A DNA stretch of 64,000 nucleotides. It comes from DATLED01 sp963750255. Lineage in GTDB: Bacteria; Actinomycetota; Acidimicrobiia; Acidimicrobiales; CADCTF01. Of the stretch, positions 28,941 to 36,932 are shown in pieces; within the stretch, counting starts at the first letter, position 1, and the number at the start of each line of letters is the position of its first letter. The position numbers and the translations under genes are program-made. Where the stretch lies: NCBI GenBank assembly GCA_963750255.1, contig CAVVPZ010000012.1:1-64000 (forward strand). The letters are read 5' to 3'. The notes under the pieces are model-generated. The model was not told where the DNA came from. It searched no databases and saw only the letters and a program-made list of their open reading frames with translations.

Positions 28941-29194
28941 TGGGAACTGCGGCTCTGGTGTTCACTCCTAGTGCGGCAGGACGGGACTCCGACAGCTGTG
29001 CCAGCTTGCCGACGAGCGGCGTCGTTGGGTGATGGTCACCCCATCGATGATGCCGTCGTGGTCACAACGTGGTCACGGACTCGTCGCGATGAGACGACAG
29101 GGGGCGAGAGCGGCTGGACGGCGCTTTGACAGAACCCCCAGGTAGAGGCACCGACAGCACCGCACCGATACGGGCGGTCACCGCCTGACGGAGA
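28941..29194. other. Non-coding right end of the island
   Basis: No credible gene on either strand. It contains two or three TGGTCAC motifs (29033 and the tandem at 29058-29076) and then about 120 bases of unremarkable sequence up to the right attachment repeat. Confidence 0.5.
29033..29076. repeat. Cluster of TGGTCAC motifs near attR
   Basis: TGGTCAC at about 29033, and a tandem GTGGTCACAACGTGGTCAC at 29058-29076 that matches the tandem near the left end at 17 of 19 positions in the same orientation. Confidence 0.45.
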
Positions 29195-29216
29195 GTTCAA
29201 GTCCCCCCTCCGACAC
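29195..29216 (+). repeat. attR: right copy of the tRNA-Leu 3'-end repeat
   Basis: Exact copy of the 22 bases at 25698-25719. It continues with CA so that the sequence reads acceptor strand, discriminator A, then CCA. The preceding bases (GGAGA) do not form the rest of a tRNA, so this is only the 3' fragment. Confidence 0.85.
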
Positions 29217-29268
29217 CACTGATCTGCGACTCCCCGAGTCCCACTTCAGAACGCAGCACGTTGGGCCG

Positions 29269-29406
29269 ATGGCGACCTGCTCGAGGAGTGGCGACGGGCT
29301 GGAGTACCTCTACCTGCTCGGACTGACGCTGTCGTGGTGGTTGATCTTCGATCTGCCGCTTTGGACCCACCGCGTCGTAGCGATTCTGTACGCCTCAGTG
29401 CTGTAG
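29269..29406 (+). CDS. Very small membrane-segment ORF beside attR, likely a fragment
   Basis: ATG 29269 to TAG 29404-29406 encodes 45 residues with one hydrophobic helix (YLYLLGLTLSWWLIFDL) and a C-terminal RVVAILYASVL. The segment has the look of a polytopic-membrane-protein piece, possibly of the lycopene-cyclase-domain type, but it is too short to assign. No clear ribosome binding site. Confidence 0.25.
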   Translation: MATCSRSGDGLEYLYLLGLTLSWWLIFDLPLWTHRVVAILYASVL

Positions 29407-29458
29407 GTCGGCTTCCGGTGGCTGGGGCGCCTGAGCTATTGCCGTCAGCGTCGGGACC

Positions 29459-29833
29459 TCAGAGCGTCTTGAGAAGCACCGCGTGTCCGAGCTGGAGCCG
29501 CCCGCATTCTGGGCGCGTTGAACGACCGCATAAGTCGCTCGGCGCGCACAGAACCAAATGCGCACCTGCCGCCGGATAGGGCGCGACAGTCACCGGCTTC
29601 GCTCGTCCACACCGCTTCGGGTCGCTCACCTTGAGCAGCGGCAGCAGTCCACAGATGCGGTCAAGCTCGGCGCGGATGTCGTAGGCCGTGATCGCTAAGA
29701 CCGTCGACTGCCTTGCAGCAGCGATGCGGGCGGTGGCGGCGTTGCGGTCGGCGGTCACCTGCTTGATCCATCCGGCGACGACGGTGACGTCGGTGCCGCG
29801 GCCGTCCTCGCTGTGCGCATCGCCCGCAACCAC
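29459..29833 (-). pseudogene. Remnant of a serine site-specific recombinase C-terminal region
   Basis: The frame from about 29833 reads GTDVTVVAGWIKQVTADRNAATARIAAARQ and then ITAYDIRAELDRICGLLPLLKVSDPKR, split here into recognisable pieces that resemble the coiled C-terminal region of large serine recombinases (W-I-x-x-V-x-x-E/D-R followed by a D-I-R-x-L segment). There is no catalytic domain upstream on this strand: the sequence before it up to 29920 lacks an open frame. Probably the tail of an old integrase. The similarity is by pattern only. Confidence 0.35.
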
Positions 29834-29923
29834 CCGCTGCCCGATGGCAACAAGCGGCTCGCCGTCGAGCTCTGACAGTCGTGGTCACCCAAGCTGAATG
29901 ATGCTCGCAAGCAGGTCGTCGAG

Positions 29924-31828
29924 TCACGGAGCCCCGCGCAGCGACGTCTTCAATCCGAGATCGACGGCACGTCCGCGCACCAGCGTGCGATAGAGCTCGG
30001 AGTACAGCCCTTCGGCCGCCAGCAGGTCGGCGTGACGTCCCCGCTCGACGATTCGGCCTTCGTCGAGGACGAGGATCTGGTCGGCGTCGGTGATGGTCGA
30101 CAGCCGGTGGGCGATGACGATCGAGGTGCGCCCGGCGAGCGCGTGGCGAGCGCCTGCCTGGATGGCCGCTTCGTTCTCGGAGTCGAGGTGGCTCGTCGCC
30201 TCGTCGAGGATCACGATCGCCGGGTCCTTGAGCAGCATCCGGGCGATCGCGAGCCGCTGCTTCTCGCCGCCCGACAGGCGGTAGCCCCGCTCGCCGACGA
30301 CGGTGTCGTAGCCGTCGGGAAGCGCGGCGATCACGTCGTGGATCCGCGCGGCCCGGCAGGCGGCATCAGATCTGTTCGTCGGTGGCGTCCGGTCGGGCGT
30401 AGCGCAGGTTCTCGGCACGGTGTCGTGGAACAGGTGCGGGTCCTGGTGCACCACGCCGATCGCCGCCCGCAGCGACGTCTGCGTGAGGTCGCGCACGTCG
30501 TGGCCGTCGATGCGCACCGCCCGTCGGTGACGTCGTAGAGGCGGGGGACCAGCTGACTAGGGTGGTCTTGCCGGCGCCCGACGGCCCGACCAGCGCGACG
30601 AGCTGGCCCGGCTCGATCGAGGCACTGACGCCGCGAAGCACCAGGGCCGTCCGCCGTCATGGGCAGCCGGCGCCGCTGCCGGCCCGCCTCGAGCGACGCG
30701 ATCGAGACGTGGCGCGGCGGCCGGGTAGCGGAAGTCACGTCGTCGAACTCGATGCGGCCGCGTGGCGCGACGAGCTCGATGGCGCCGGGGCGGTCGGCGA
30801 TCGGCGTCGGCGTGTCGAGCACCTCGAAGACCCGCTCGAAGAGACGAAGGCCGTCATGACGTCGACGCGGGCGTTGGTCAGCGCGGTGAGCGGGCCGTAG
30901 ATGCGGGCGACGAACGCGGCGAGCGCCACCAGCGTGCCGAGCGTGATGGCGCCGGAGATGACCAGCCGACCGCCGATCAGGTAGATGGCCGCGGTGCCGA
31001 CCGCGCCGACGAGCGTGAGCGCAACGAAGAAGACGCGGCTGATACATGGCGCTGCGCACCCCGATGTCGCGGACCCGTCCGGCGCGGCTCGGCGAACGCG
31101 CTCGCCTCCTCGTCGTGCCGGCCGAACAGCTTCACGAGCAACGCCCCGGACACGTTGAACCGCTCGGTCATTGTCGTGTTCATCTCGGCGTTGAGGTTCA
31201 TGCCCTCGCGGGTGATCGCCTGCAGCCGGCGACCGACCCGCTTGGCCGGGAGGATGAAGACCGGCAGCAGCACCACGGTCAGCAGCGTGAGCCGCCACTC
31301 GAGGTACGCCATCGCGGCCAGAGTGACGACGAGTGTGACGACGTTCGACACGACCGTGCCGAGCGTCCCGGTCAGGGCCCGCTGGGCGCCGATCACGTCG
31401 TTGTTCATGCGGCTGACGAGCGCGCCGGTCTGCGTGCGGGTGAAGAAGGCGATCGGCATGCGCTGCACGTGGTCGAACAGCGCGACGCGCAGGTCGAAGA
31501 TCAGGCCCTCGCCGATGCGCGCCGACCACCACCGCTGCGCGAGTGACAGGAGCGCCTCCACGAACGCCAGCCCGATCATCAACATCCCGAGGGTCGTGAC
31601 GAGACGCTCGTTCCTCCCCCCGCCGATCTCGTCGAGGATGCGCTTGATCAACAGCGGAGGTCCGATGCCAACGATCGTGTCAAGGGCAATGGTGACAAGA
31701 AAGCCCACGAGCATGATCCGATAGCGCTGGGCGAGCTGCCACACCCGTCGCATGAGCGCTCGCTCCAGCTTCGAGTCCTTCACCGCATCTGGATCGCTCC
31801 CGAGCATCGCGTGGTGGTCCATCCGCAT
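29924..31828 (-). CDS. ABC exporter (fused permease-ATPase), multiple frameshifts
   Basis: Half-transporter of the multidrug/lipid exporter type. ATG 31828 begins a soluble N-terminus, then the six-helix ABC_membrane domain (RIMLVGFLVTIALDTIVGIGPP; FDHVQRMPIAFFTRTQTGALVSRMNND is the family's coupling region). The ATPase domain follows: Walker A GPSGAGKTTL, Q-loop VHQDPHLFHDTV, signature YRLSGGEKQR, Walker B AIVILDEATSHLD and switch VIAHRLSTI. At least six shifts, clustered between 31100 and 30370. About 634 residues. Probably a homodimer exporting a lipid or drug; substrate unknown. It may be cotranscribed with the small upstream frame ending 15 bases before its start. Confidence 0.85.
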
Positions 31829-31843
31829 CGCGCTCAGGGTAAG

Positions 31844-32221
31844 TCACTCGATCAAGGCGCGGCGTCGATGGCCATTAGCGTTCTCAGGGTGAGGGCCGAC
31901 GCCGGGAGGCAGCTCGTTGCGGAACGCGGTTTGACAACGGCCGCCGTGGGAGCGTTGATCCCATTGATGAGCAGCGTCGGGTTCGAGGAACTCGGTCTGG
32001 TCAAGGCCCTGCTCAAGCGGTTCTTCTCCGCCGGCCCTTGGACGTCGATGGACGCCGGTGCGCTCGCCGCTGCAGTCGGTCGCCCGCCAGTCGGCGTCAG
32101 CGATGACGTAGCGATGACGCGTCACCAGCTCGACCGCGGTCTCACGCTTCATGCCGGTTGGGTCGACGGAACGTTCCTCATCGACGTCGAAGTCGGCGTT
32201 GAGGAAGACCTCGACGAGCAC
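31844..32221 (-). CDS. Hypothetical protein, uncertain reading frame
   Basis: ATG 32221 opens a frame with high GC at third positions for about 60 codons (MLVEVFLNADFDVDEE, GMKRETAVELVTRHRYVIADADW). Beyond this the coding signal weakens, and an alternative frame is as likely, so a shift near 32040 is possible. No family recognised. In its favour are a palindrome placed just upstream, between this start and the divergent CvfC-like gene, and a short gap to the exporter downstream. Against it, the plus strand is also open here and could extend the CvfC-like gene back to ATG 31868. Confidence 0.35.
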   Translation of the reverse strand: MLVEVFLNADFDVDEERSVDPTGMKRETAVELVTRHRYVIADADWRATDCSGERTGVHRRPRAGGEEPLEQGLDQTEFLEPDAAHQWDQRSHGGRCQTAFRNELPPGVGPHPENANGHRRRALIE

Positions 32222-32241
32222 CCATCGAGCCGATCGGTAGA

Positions 32242-32265
32242 CCTGAGCCGAACGTTCAGCTCAGG
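32242..32265. promoter_or_regulatory. 24-bp palindrome, candidate operator between divergent starts
   Basis: CCTGAGC at 32242-32248 and GCTCAGG at 32259-32265 flank an inner self-complementary GAACGTTC; only one opposed pair (C/A) fails to match. Size and symmetry fit a dimeric transcription factor. It lies between the minus-strand start at 32221 and the plus-strand GTG at 32267/32270, abutting the latter. Confidence 0.4.
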
Positions 32266-32266
32266 T

Positions 32267-33052
32267 GTGGTGCCACAGCCCACGCCGAACCCGCGCACGC
32301 TGCGGTTTGCGACGGCGCACCGGACCATGGCCGTGAGCAGAAGCTTTCGGCGAGACGATGACTTCGATGACGAGGCCGTCGCGGCGATCTTCGCCGTCAC
32401 CGAGGACGTCGTCGACGTCTTGGTGGCCGCCGACTTCGTCGCCGTGAGTCTTGTCCGGCCCGGCCGCTGGCCCGAACTACTCGAGCCCATGCTGGAAGCC
32501 GTGGCGTCGACCTTCGGTGGGGACGCCGACGTCGACAATGCCTCTGACGTCGACGGCTCCGCAGCGGTCGAGCGCCCGGGCGTGGACGTTCGTGGCGTCA
32601 CGGCCTCGGGGGCGGCGCCCGCGGCGGACGATCGACGCATCTCGCGCCTGGATCGAGCGTGGGACGAGCTCGGCACGCTCCGGTCGGGCGACACCGACGA
32701 CCTCGAGATCGTGCTCAGCGCGGCGCGCGATGCGGACAGCGCTCGACGCCAGGTCGCCGCCCAGCTGCTCGGCGACGCTCCCGATGGGGTGGCGGCCTCG
32801 ATGTGGAGCGAGCTGCTGGTCGATCCCAGTCGAAGCGTGCGCCGGGCAGCAGTCGACGCGGTCGCCGGTGCCGAGCGCGAGTCCCTTCGCCCGCTCCTCG
32901 AACTGGCGACAGCAGACCCGGATGCATGGATCCGATGGAAGTCGGTCCACGGACTGGCCGTCCTCGGCGTGGGCCCGAGCCGCGCCACGATCGCTCGACT
33001 CGAAGATGATCCCGACTTCCGGGTGCGGCTCGAAGCGGCGAACGCACGTTGA
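32267..33052 (+). CDS. CvfC-like protein: NifU N-terminal-type domain plus HEAT repeats
   Basis: The first 85 residues form an Nfu/NifU N-terminal-type domain (PTPNPRTLRFAT, SRSFRRDDDFDDEAVAAIFAV, VLVAADFVAVSLV). A variable linker is followed by HEAT-like repeats to the C-terminus (DADSARRQVAAQLLGDAP, DPSRSVRRAAVDAVAG, DPDAWIRWKSVHGLAVLG). This architecture matches conserved virulence factor C of firmicutes, of unknown biochemical role. GTG 32267 or 32270 is chosen because the domain starts there in other members; the frame is open back to 31868 without similarity. 261 residues. Confidence 0.7.
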   Translation: MVPQPTPNPRTLRFATAHRTMAVSRSFRRDDDFDDEAVAAIFAVTEDVVDVLVAADFVAVSLVRPGRWPELLEPMLEAVASTFGGDADVDNASDVDGSAAVERPGVDVRGVTASGAAPAADDRRISRLDRAWDELGTLRSGDTDDLEIVLSAARDADSARRQVAAQLLGDAPDGVAASMWSELLVDPSRSVRRAAVDAVAGAERESLRPLLELATADPDAWIRWKSVHGLAVLGVGPSRATIARLEDDPDFRVRLEAANAR

Positions 33053-33161
33053 GGCCGTGGCTGGCGGCTGTCTCGAACACGTCAAGCCTGTGCGATGCAG
33101 CACCGCCGCTCACGTCGCGATTCTCGCGTGCGGCTCTCCGCCGCGCCTACGGTCGGGTCTC

Positions 33162-33614
33162 ATGGACGGCACGATCTACGACGCCATGGGCGGGGCCGAT
33201 GCGGTAGTGGCGCTGGCGGAGGCGTGGCATCGACGTTGCCTGGCCGACGCCATCCTCGCTCACCCCTTCGAAGGCGGCGTTCACGCGCAGCACACCGAGC
33301 GGCTGGCGGCGTACTGGGCTGAGCAACTCGGCGGGCCGAAGACCTACACCGAAACCATCGGCGACTACTCCAATGTCGTGCGTGTCCACACCGGCAACGG
33401 ACCGCACGAGCAGATGGATGGACGGGGGGTCGCTGCGTTCGTACTCGCCCTCGACGACGTCAACATTCCGAACGATTCTCGTCTGCGGTTCCAACTCATC
33501 GCGTGGTTCACGTGGGCGACGGCACTGTTGAACCATCGATGGACATCGGCCGAGGACGTCCCGAGCGACCTTCCCCTGCCCCAATGGAATTGGGAGGGCA
33601 CCGAAGGCTGGTAG
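33162..33614 (+). CDS. Truncated haemoglobin-like globin
   Basis: 150 residues from ATG 33162. The start TIYDAMGGADAVVALAEAWHRRCLAD is typical of group II truncated globins, with Tyr near the N-terminus, HPFEGGVHAQHTERLAAYWAEQLGG containing the E-helix and candidate distal residues, and a C-terminal helix around HEQMDGRGVAAFVLALDD. His in VRVHTGNGPHEQM are candidates for the proximal ligand. Such proteins handle O2, NO or redox stress in the cytoplasm. Stands alone between two unrelated genes. Confidence 0.8.
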   Translation: MDGTIYDAMGGADAVVALAEAWHRRCLADAILAHPFEGGVHAQHTERLAAYWAEQLGGPKTYTETIGDYSNVVRVHTGNGPHEQMDGRGVAAFVLALDDVNIPNDSRLRFQLIAWFTWATALLNHRWTSAEDVPSDLPLPQWNWEGTEGW

Positions 33615-33742
33615 CGCCTGCCCGACTGTGAGGTGAACAGGAGGAAAACGGTGGGTGAACTGCTACCCTGCACCTTGCCGTCGTTGAATTCGCAGCCGCG
33701 GGAACCCGAATGGGAGCCACAGTAGGTGCGTAGAGGTTTGCA

Positions 33743-35649
33743 GTGACGCAGACCACCGCCCTCGGCGATCCCGAGGTCGACTCGACGGCACCGCCGCGCT
33801 CGCTTGCGGTCCGTCGCGCCATCATCCTGGCCGCTGGGATCGGCCAGCGGATGCGCCCGTTGACGACGATGGTGCCCAAGTGCCTCGTCGAGGTCAACGG
33901 GGTGCCCATCGTCTTTCGTGCTCTCCGCGTCCTCGCCGCCGCCGGCGTGACCGAAGTGATCATCGTCGTCGGCCACGAGGCCAACCAGGTCCGCCGGCGC
34001 GTCGGGTACCGGTTCGCTGGCATCGACGTCGAATACGTCGACGCGCCGCTGTACGCGAGCACGAACAACATTCGGTCACTCTGGGAGGCACGCCTTCGTT
34101 GCGACGAAGACATCCTCTTGCTCGAGGGCGACGTCCTGTTCGACCTCGACGTGATCGAGCGACTTTGCGCCGAGGCCGGGAGCAGCCTTGCTGTTGCCGC
34201 CAACAACCCGAACCTGTCGGGCACCGTCGTCCGCAGCGACGAGCACGGCATGGTGACGGCGTTCATCCTCGGCGCCGAGTTGGCGTTGATGAATGGAAGC
34301 GCCCGGGCCGACACGACTCGCAAGACGGTCAACATCTACCTGCTGCGGGCCGAGGTGCTTCGTGCGGCGATCATGCCCGAGCTCTGTCGGCAGGTGGCCG
34401 ACGGCAAGGTCGACGCCTATTACGAGACGGTCTTCCGTGATCTCGTCGCCGACGGATCGTTGTCCGACTTGGCGGCCGTCGACGTCACGTCGAGTCGCTG
34501 GTACGAGCTCGACGACCACCGCGATCTCGAGCTCGCGGAGTTCATGTTCTTGAGTCCGGACCAACGTTACGACCGGATCCGGTCGTTGCACGGCGCGCAT
34601 TGGCGCTACGGCGTCGTCGATCACTACTACCTCTACAACCTCTACTTCCCGCCCCCGCAGATGTATGCCGACCTTCGGGACGAGCTTGGCGATCTCGTGG
34701 CCAACTATCCCGCCGGGCAGCAGGAGTTTGCTCGCCTGGTCGGGCAGTGGACTTCGACCGACCCCGACATGCTGGTCGTCGGCAATGGCGGCGCCGAACT
34801 GATCAAGATTCTCGGCGAGCACTTCATCGAACGCATGACGATTCCGGTGCCGTCGTTCAACGAGTACGAAAACGTTCTCCGACCCGATCAGCTCGATCGC
34901 GTGCCGCTCGATCCGCTCACCCTCGAGTTGGACCTCGACGCGTTCGCCGAGTCTGCCCGTCAACGCGGTTCAAACGTGGCCGTGCTGGTGACTCCGAACA
35001 ACCCGACCGCACTCTCGGTCGACCGTCTCGACATCCTTGCGCTCGCCCGCCGCCTGGCCGACCACGAGTGCCGTCTGATCGTCGACGAGTCGTTCATCGA
35101 GTTCTCCCGCGGGGAGACCATCGAGGGCGACCTTCGACGAGCACCCCAACCTCGTGGTGCTCAAGAGCATGAGCAAGGTGTTCGGCATCGCCGGCATCCG
35201 TATCGGCTACTTGCTTACGGCGGATCCGCGATTTCGCCGCCGCAGTTCGGCGCCACCTCCCGATCTGGAACGTGAACGGTGTGGCGGAATCGTTCCTGCG
35301 ACGTGTCGGGCGCTATCGCAGCGACTTCGAGGCGAGCTGCGAGTCGGTCCGCAACGACTGTCAGGGGTTCTACCGAGCGCTGTGTGGTGTGGCCGGGCTC
35401 ACCCCGCTACGTCCCGACGCCAACTTCGTCTTCTGTCGGATCGACGCCCCGGGTGTGACCGGGCCCGCGCTGGCCCGCCGCCTCTACATCGAGCACGGGA
35501 TCCTCATCAAGGACTGCTCGGAAAAGACGATGCCTGACGGCGATCGCTGGGTTCGGCTTGCGTCGCGGACGCCGGCGGAAAACATGCACCTCGTCGAGGC
35601 GCTCGCACAATCCGGGCTCGGTTCGCGCCCTGAGCGCTCCGCATGGTGA
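33743..35649 (+). CDS. Bifunctional nucleotidyltransferase-aminotransferase fusion, frameshifted
   Basis: Two enzymes in one chain of about 635 residues. Residues 25-260: sugar/choline-phosphate nucleotidyltransferase fold with AIILAAGIGQRMRPLT, PKCLVEVNG, LLLEGDVLFD and NIYLL, LicC-like. Residues about 290-635: fold-type I PLP enzyme related to HisC, with VGNGGAELI, TPNNPTAL, LIVDESFIEF and KSMSKVFGIAGIRIGY, where the Lys of SMSK should hold PLP. One shift near 35140 inside the PLP domain. GTG 33743 is chosen. Comparable fusions are known as PntC-type CMP-aminoethylphosphonate enzymes; the next gene, a CDP-alcohol transferase, also allows a CDP-amino-alcohol for phospholipid head groups. Actual substrate not determinable. 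Confidence 0.85.
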
Positions 35650-35674
35650 TCGATCGCCGACGATCGTCTCCCAC

Positions 35675-36278
35675 GTGGCCGACGCCGCCAACCTCCTGAC
35701 GCTCGCCGGGCTGACCTCGACCTTCGTTGCCACCGCGCTGGCGGTGCGAGGCGAGTTCACCGGCGCCGCCATCGGCTTGGTGGCGGCTTTCATCTTCGAT
35801 GTCGTCGACGGACCCGTGGCCAAGCGGTCGACCCGCCGGACACCCGAGCAGGGTGCGTTCGGAGCCAGCCTCGACTCGCTTGCCGACATGGCTTCGGCTG
35901 GGGTGGCGCTCGGGGTCATCGTGTTGGCCTACGGCGACTTCGCCGCCGTCTACCTCCCGGTCGCGGCGCTGCTCGGAGCTGCGACGGCGCTCCGACTGAG
36001 CTACTTCAACGTCCACGGCCTCGACGCGTCGTCCGGGCGATATACCGGGCTGCCGACCGATCTGACGCTGCTCGGCTTCGTGGCGCTGATGCTCCTCGAC
36101 GGGCCGCTCGCCCTGGGAACGTTCCGGGTGGTGATCGCTGGCGGGAACTCTCGTTCTCGGTGCCCTCATGGTGAGCCCGCTCCGGGTGCCGAAGCTCACC
36201 GGCCGAAGCTACGCCGCCGTCATCGCCGTCGGCATCGTGCTGGCCACCGCGCATGCCTGGCGGCTCTTCCTCGACTGA
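35675..36278 (+). CDS. CDP-alcohol phosphatidyltransferase, frameshifted
   Basis: Membrane enzyme that moves a phospho-alcohol between CDP-activated donor and acceptor alcohol. The signature D-x2-D-G-x2-A-x(8+)-G-x3-D-x3-D is present as DVVDGPVAK...GASLDSLAD, with Lys replacing the usual Arg after the first Ala. Six hydrophobic helices. GTG 35675 gives ADAANLLTLAGL, the usual N-terminal amphipathic entry; the frame has no better start. A shift near 36145 gives the tail VVLATAHAWRLFLD region and stop at 36276-36278. About 200 residues, as for phosphatidylserine synthase-like members. Starts 25 bases after the fused nucleotidyltransferase gene, which probably supplies its CDP substrate. Confidence 0.85.
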
Positions 36279-36365
36279 CGACGGAAGCTCGCTGGTTGGC
36301 GCTGACCTGCGGTCACGAGGGTCGGCGGCGTATCCTCTCGCCAGCAGTTGGGGAGGGGGAGAGCG

Positions 36366-36932
36366 TTGGGGGAGCTGGGAACGTCGACGACGGTCGGAGT
36401 ACAGCCGCGCCGAAGCGGTTGGCGTCGGCTTCTGACCATCTCGGCTGCCGTCGCACTCTTCAGCGCGCTTGGCTCGGCCCCAGCGCACTCCGAGAACACT
36501 GACGGCGCCTGTCGGATCGTCGGCGGCAACGCCGCGTTGCTGGCCGACGTCCAACTCCCGGGCGGTGGGTTCGGCCTCCGGGGAGTGATCGTGCTCTACA
36601 CCCGGGCCTGCGGCGACGGCGCAAAGACGATCGCAGGCGCTTTCCAGCCTGTGGCCGGCTCGACCATCTCGTGCACGCCCACGCCAACTCCTCGCATCGA
36701 CGAGAGCGCTTGCAGCTTCACCGGGAGCCTCGGCGTGGCGCTGGCTGGCACGCCCGTGTTGGTCACGGCGACGGCGGTGACGTCCGGAACCACCAACGAG
36801 CACCTGCACGACCGCGACACGGTCAATGAGTTCAAGGATGCGCGCATTCAGCCCGGTGGCCAATCGCAGACCTCGCAGTGCCTCGTGACCGTGCCCGAGG
36901 ACGGCGGACGGTTCGGTTGCACGCTCTTTTGA
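36366..36932 (+). CDS. Secreted hypothetical protein
   Basis: 188 residues. TTG 36366 follows GGAGGGGGAG at 36352-36361. A positively charged n-region (RRSGWRR), a hydrophobic core (LLTISAAVALFSALGS) and cleavage after APAHS make a clear Sec signal peptide. The mature part is small and beta-rich with six Cys (ACRIVGG, RACGDG, TISCTP, SACSFTG, SQCLV, GCTLF), suggesting three disulphides outside the membrane. No family recognised. The TGA overlaps the TTG of the next gene. Confidence 0.7.
   Translation: MGELGTSTTVGVQPRRSGWRRLLTISAAVALFSALGSAPAHSENTDGACRIVGGNAALLADVQLPGGGFGLRGVIVLYTRACGDGAKTIAGAFQPVAGSTISCTPTPTPRIDESACSFTGSLGVALAGTPVLVTATAVTSGTTNEHLHDRDTVNEFKDARIQPGGQSQTSQCLVTVPEDGGRFGCTLF

Larger units (their letters stand above)
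25719..29216. mobile_element. tRNA-Leu-integrated island carrying an RHS toxin-immunity module
   Basis: About 3.5 kb bounded by the two 22-bp repeats. The content is an RHS-type toxin gene, its coupled immunity gene, a doubtful small ORF and non-coding ends with clustered TGGTCAC motifs. No integrase, excisionase or replication gene is present, so the element is either a decayed remnant, or a satellite mobilised by another element's integrase. The right-hand repeat is followed by CA, forming an encoded CCA end, which suggests the right copy is the original tRNA 3' end and the left copy was brought in by the element. Confidence 0.75.

Noticed and set aside
29334..29579. Plus-strand 81-codon frame right of attR
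   Set aside because: Low-complexity Arg/Ser/Pro composition and no start signal; overlaps other fragments.
29881..29890. Another GTGGTCAC near the recombinase remnant as a third att-associated site
   Set aside because: A single short copy outside the island; expected by chance at this base composition.
31868..32266. N-terminal extension of the CvfC-like gene back to ATG 31868
   Set aside because: No similarity to the family in this part, and a palindrome sits at the boundary; kept as an alternative only.
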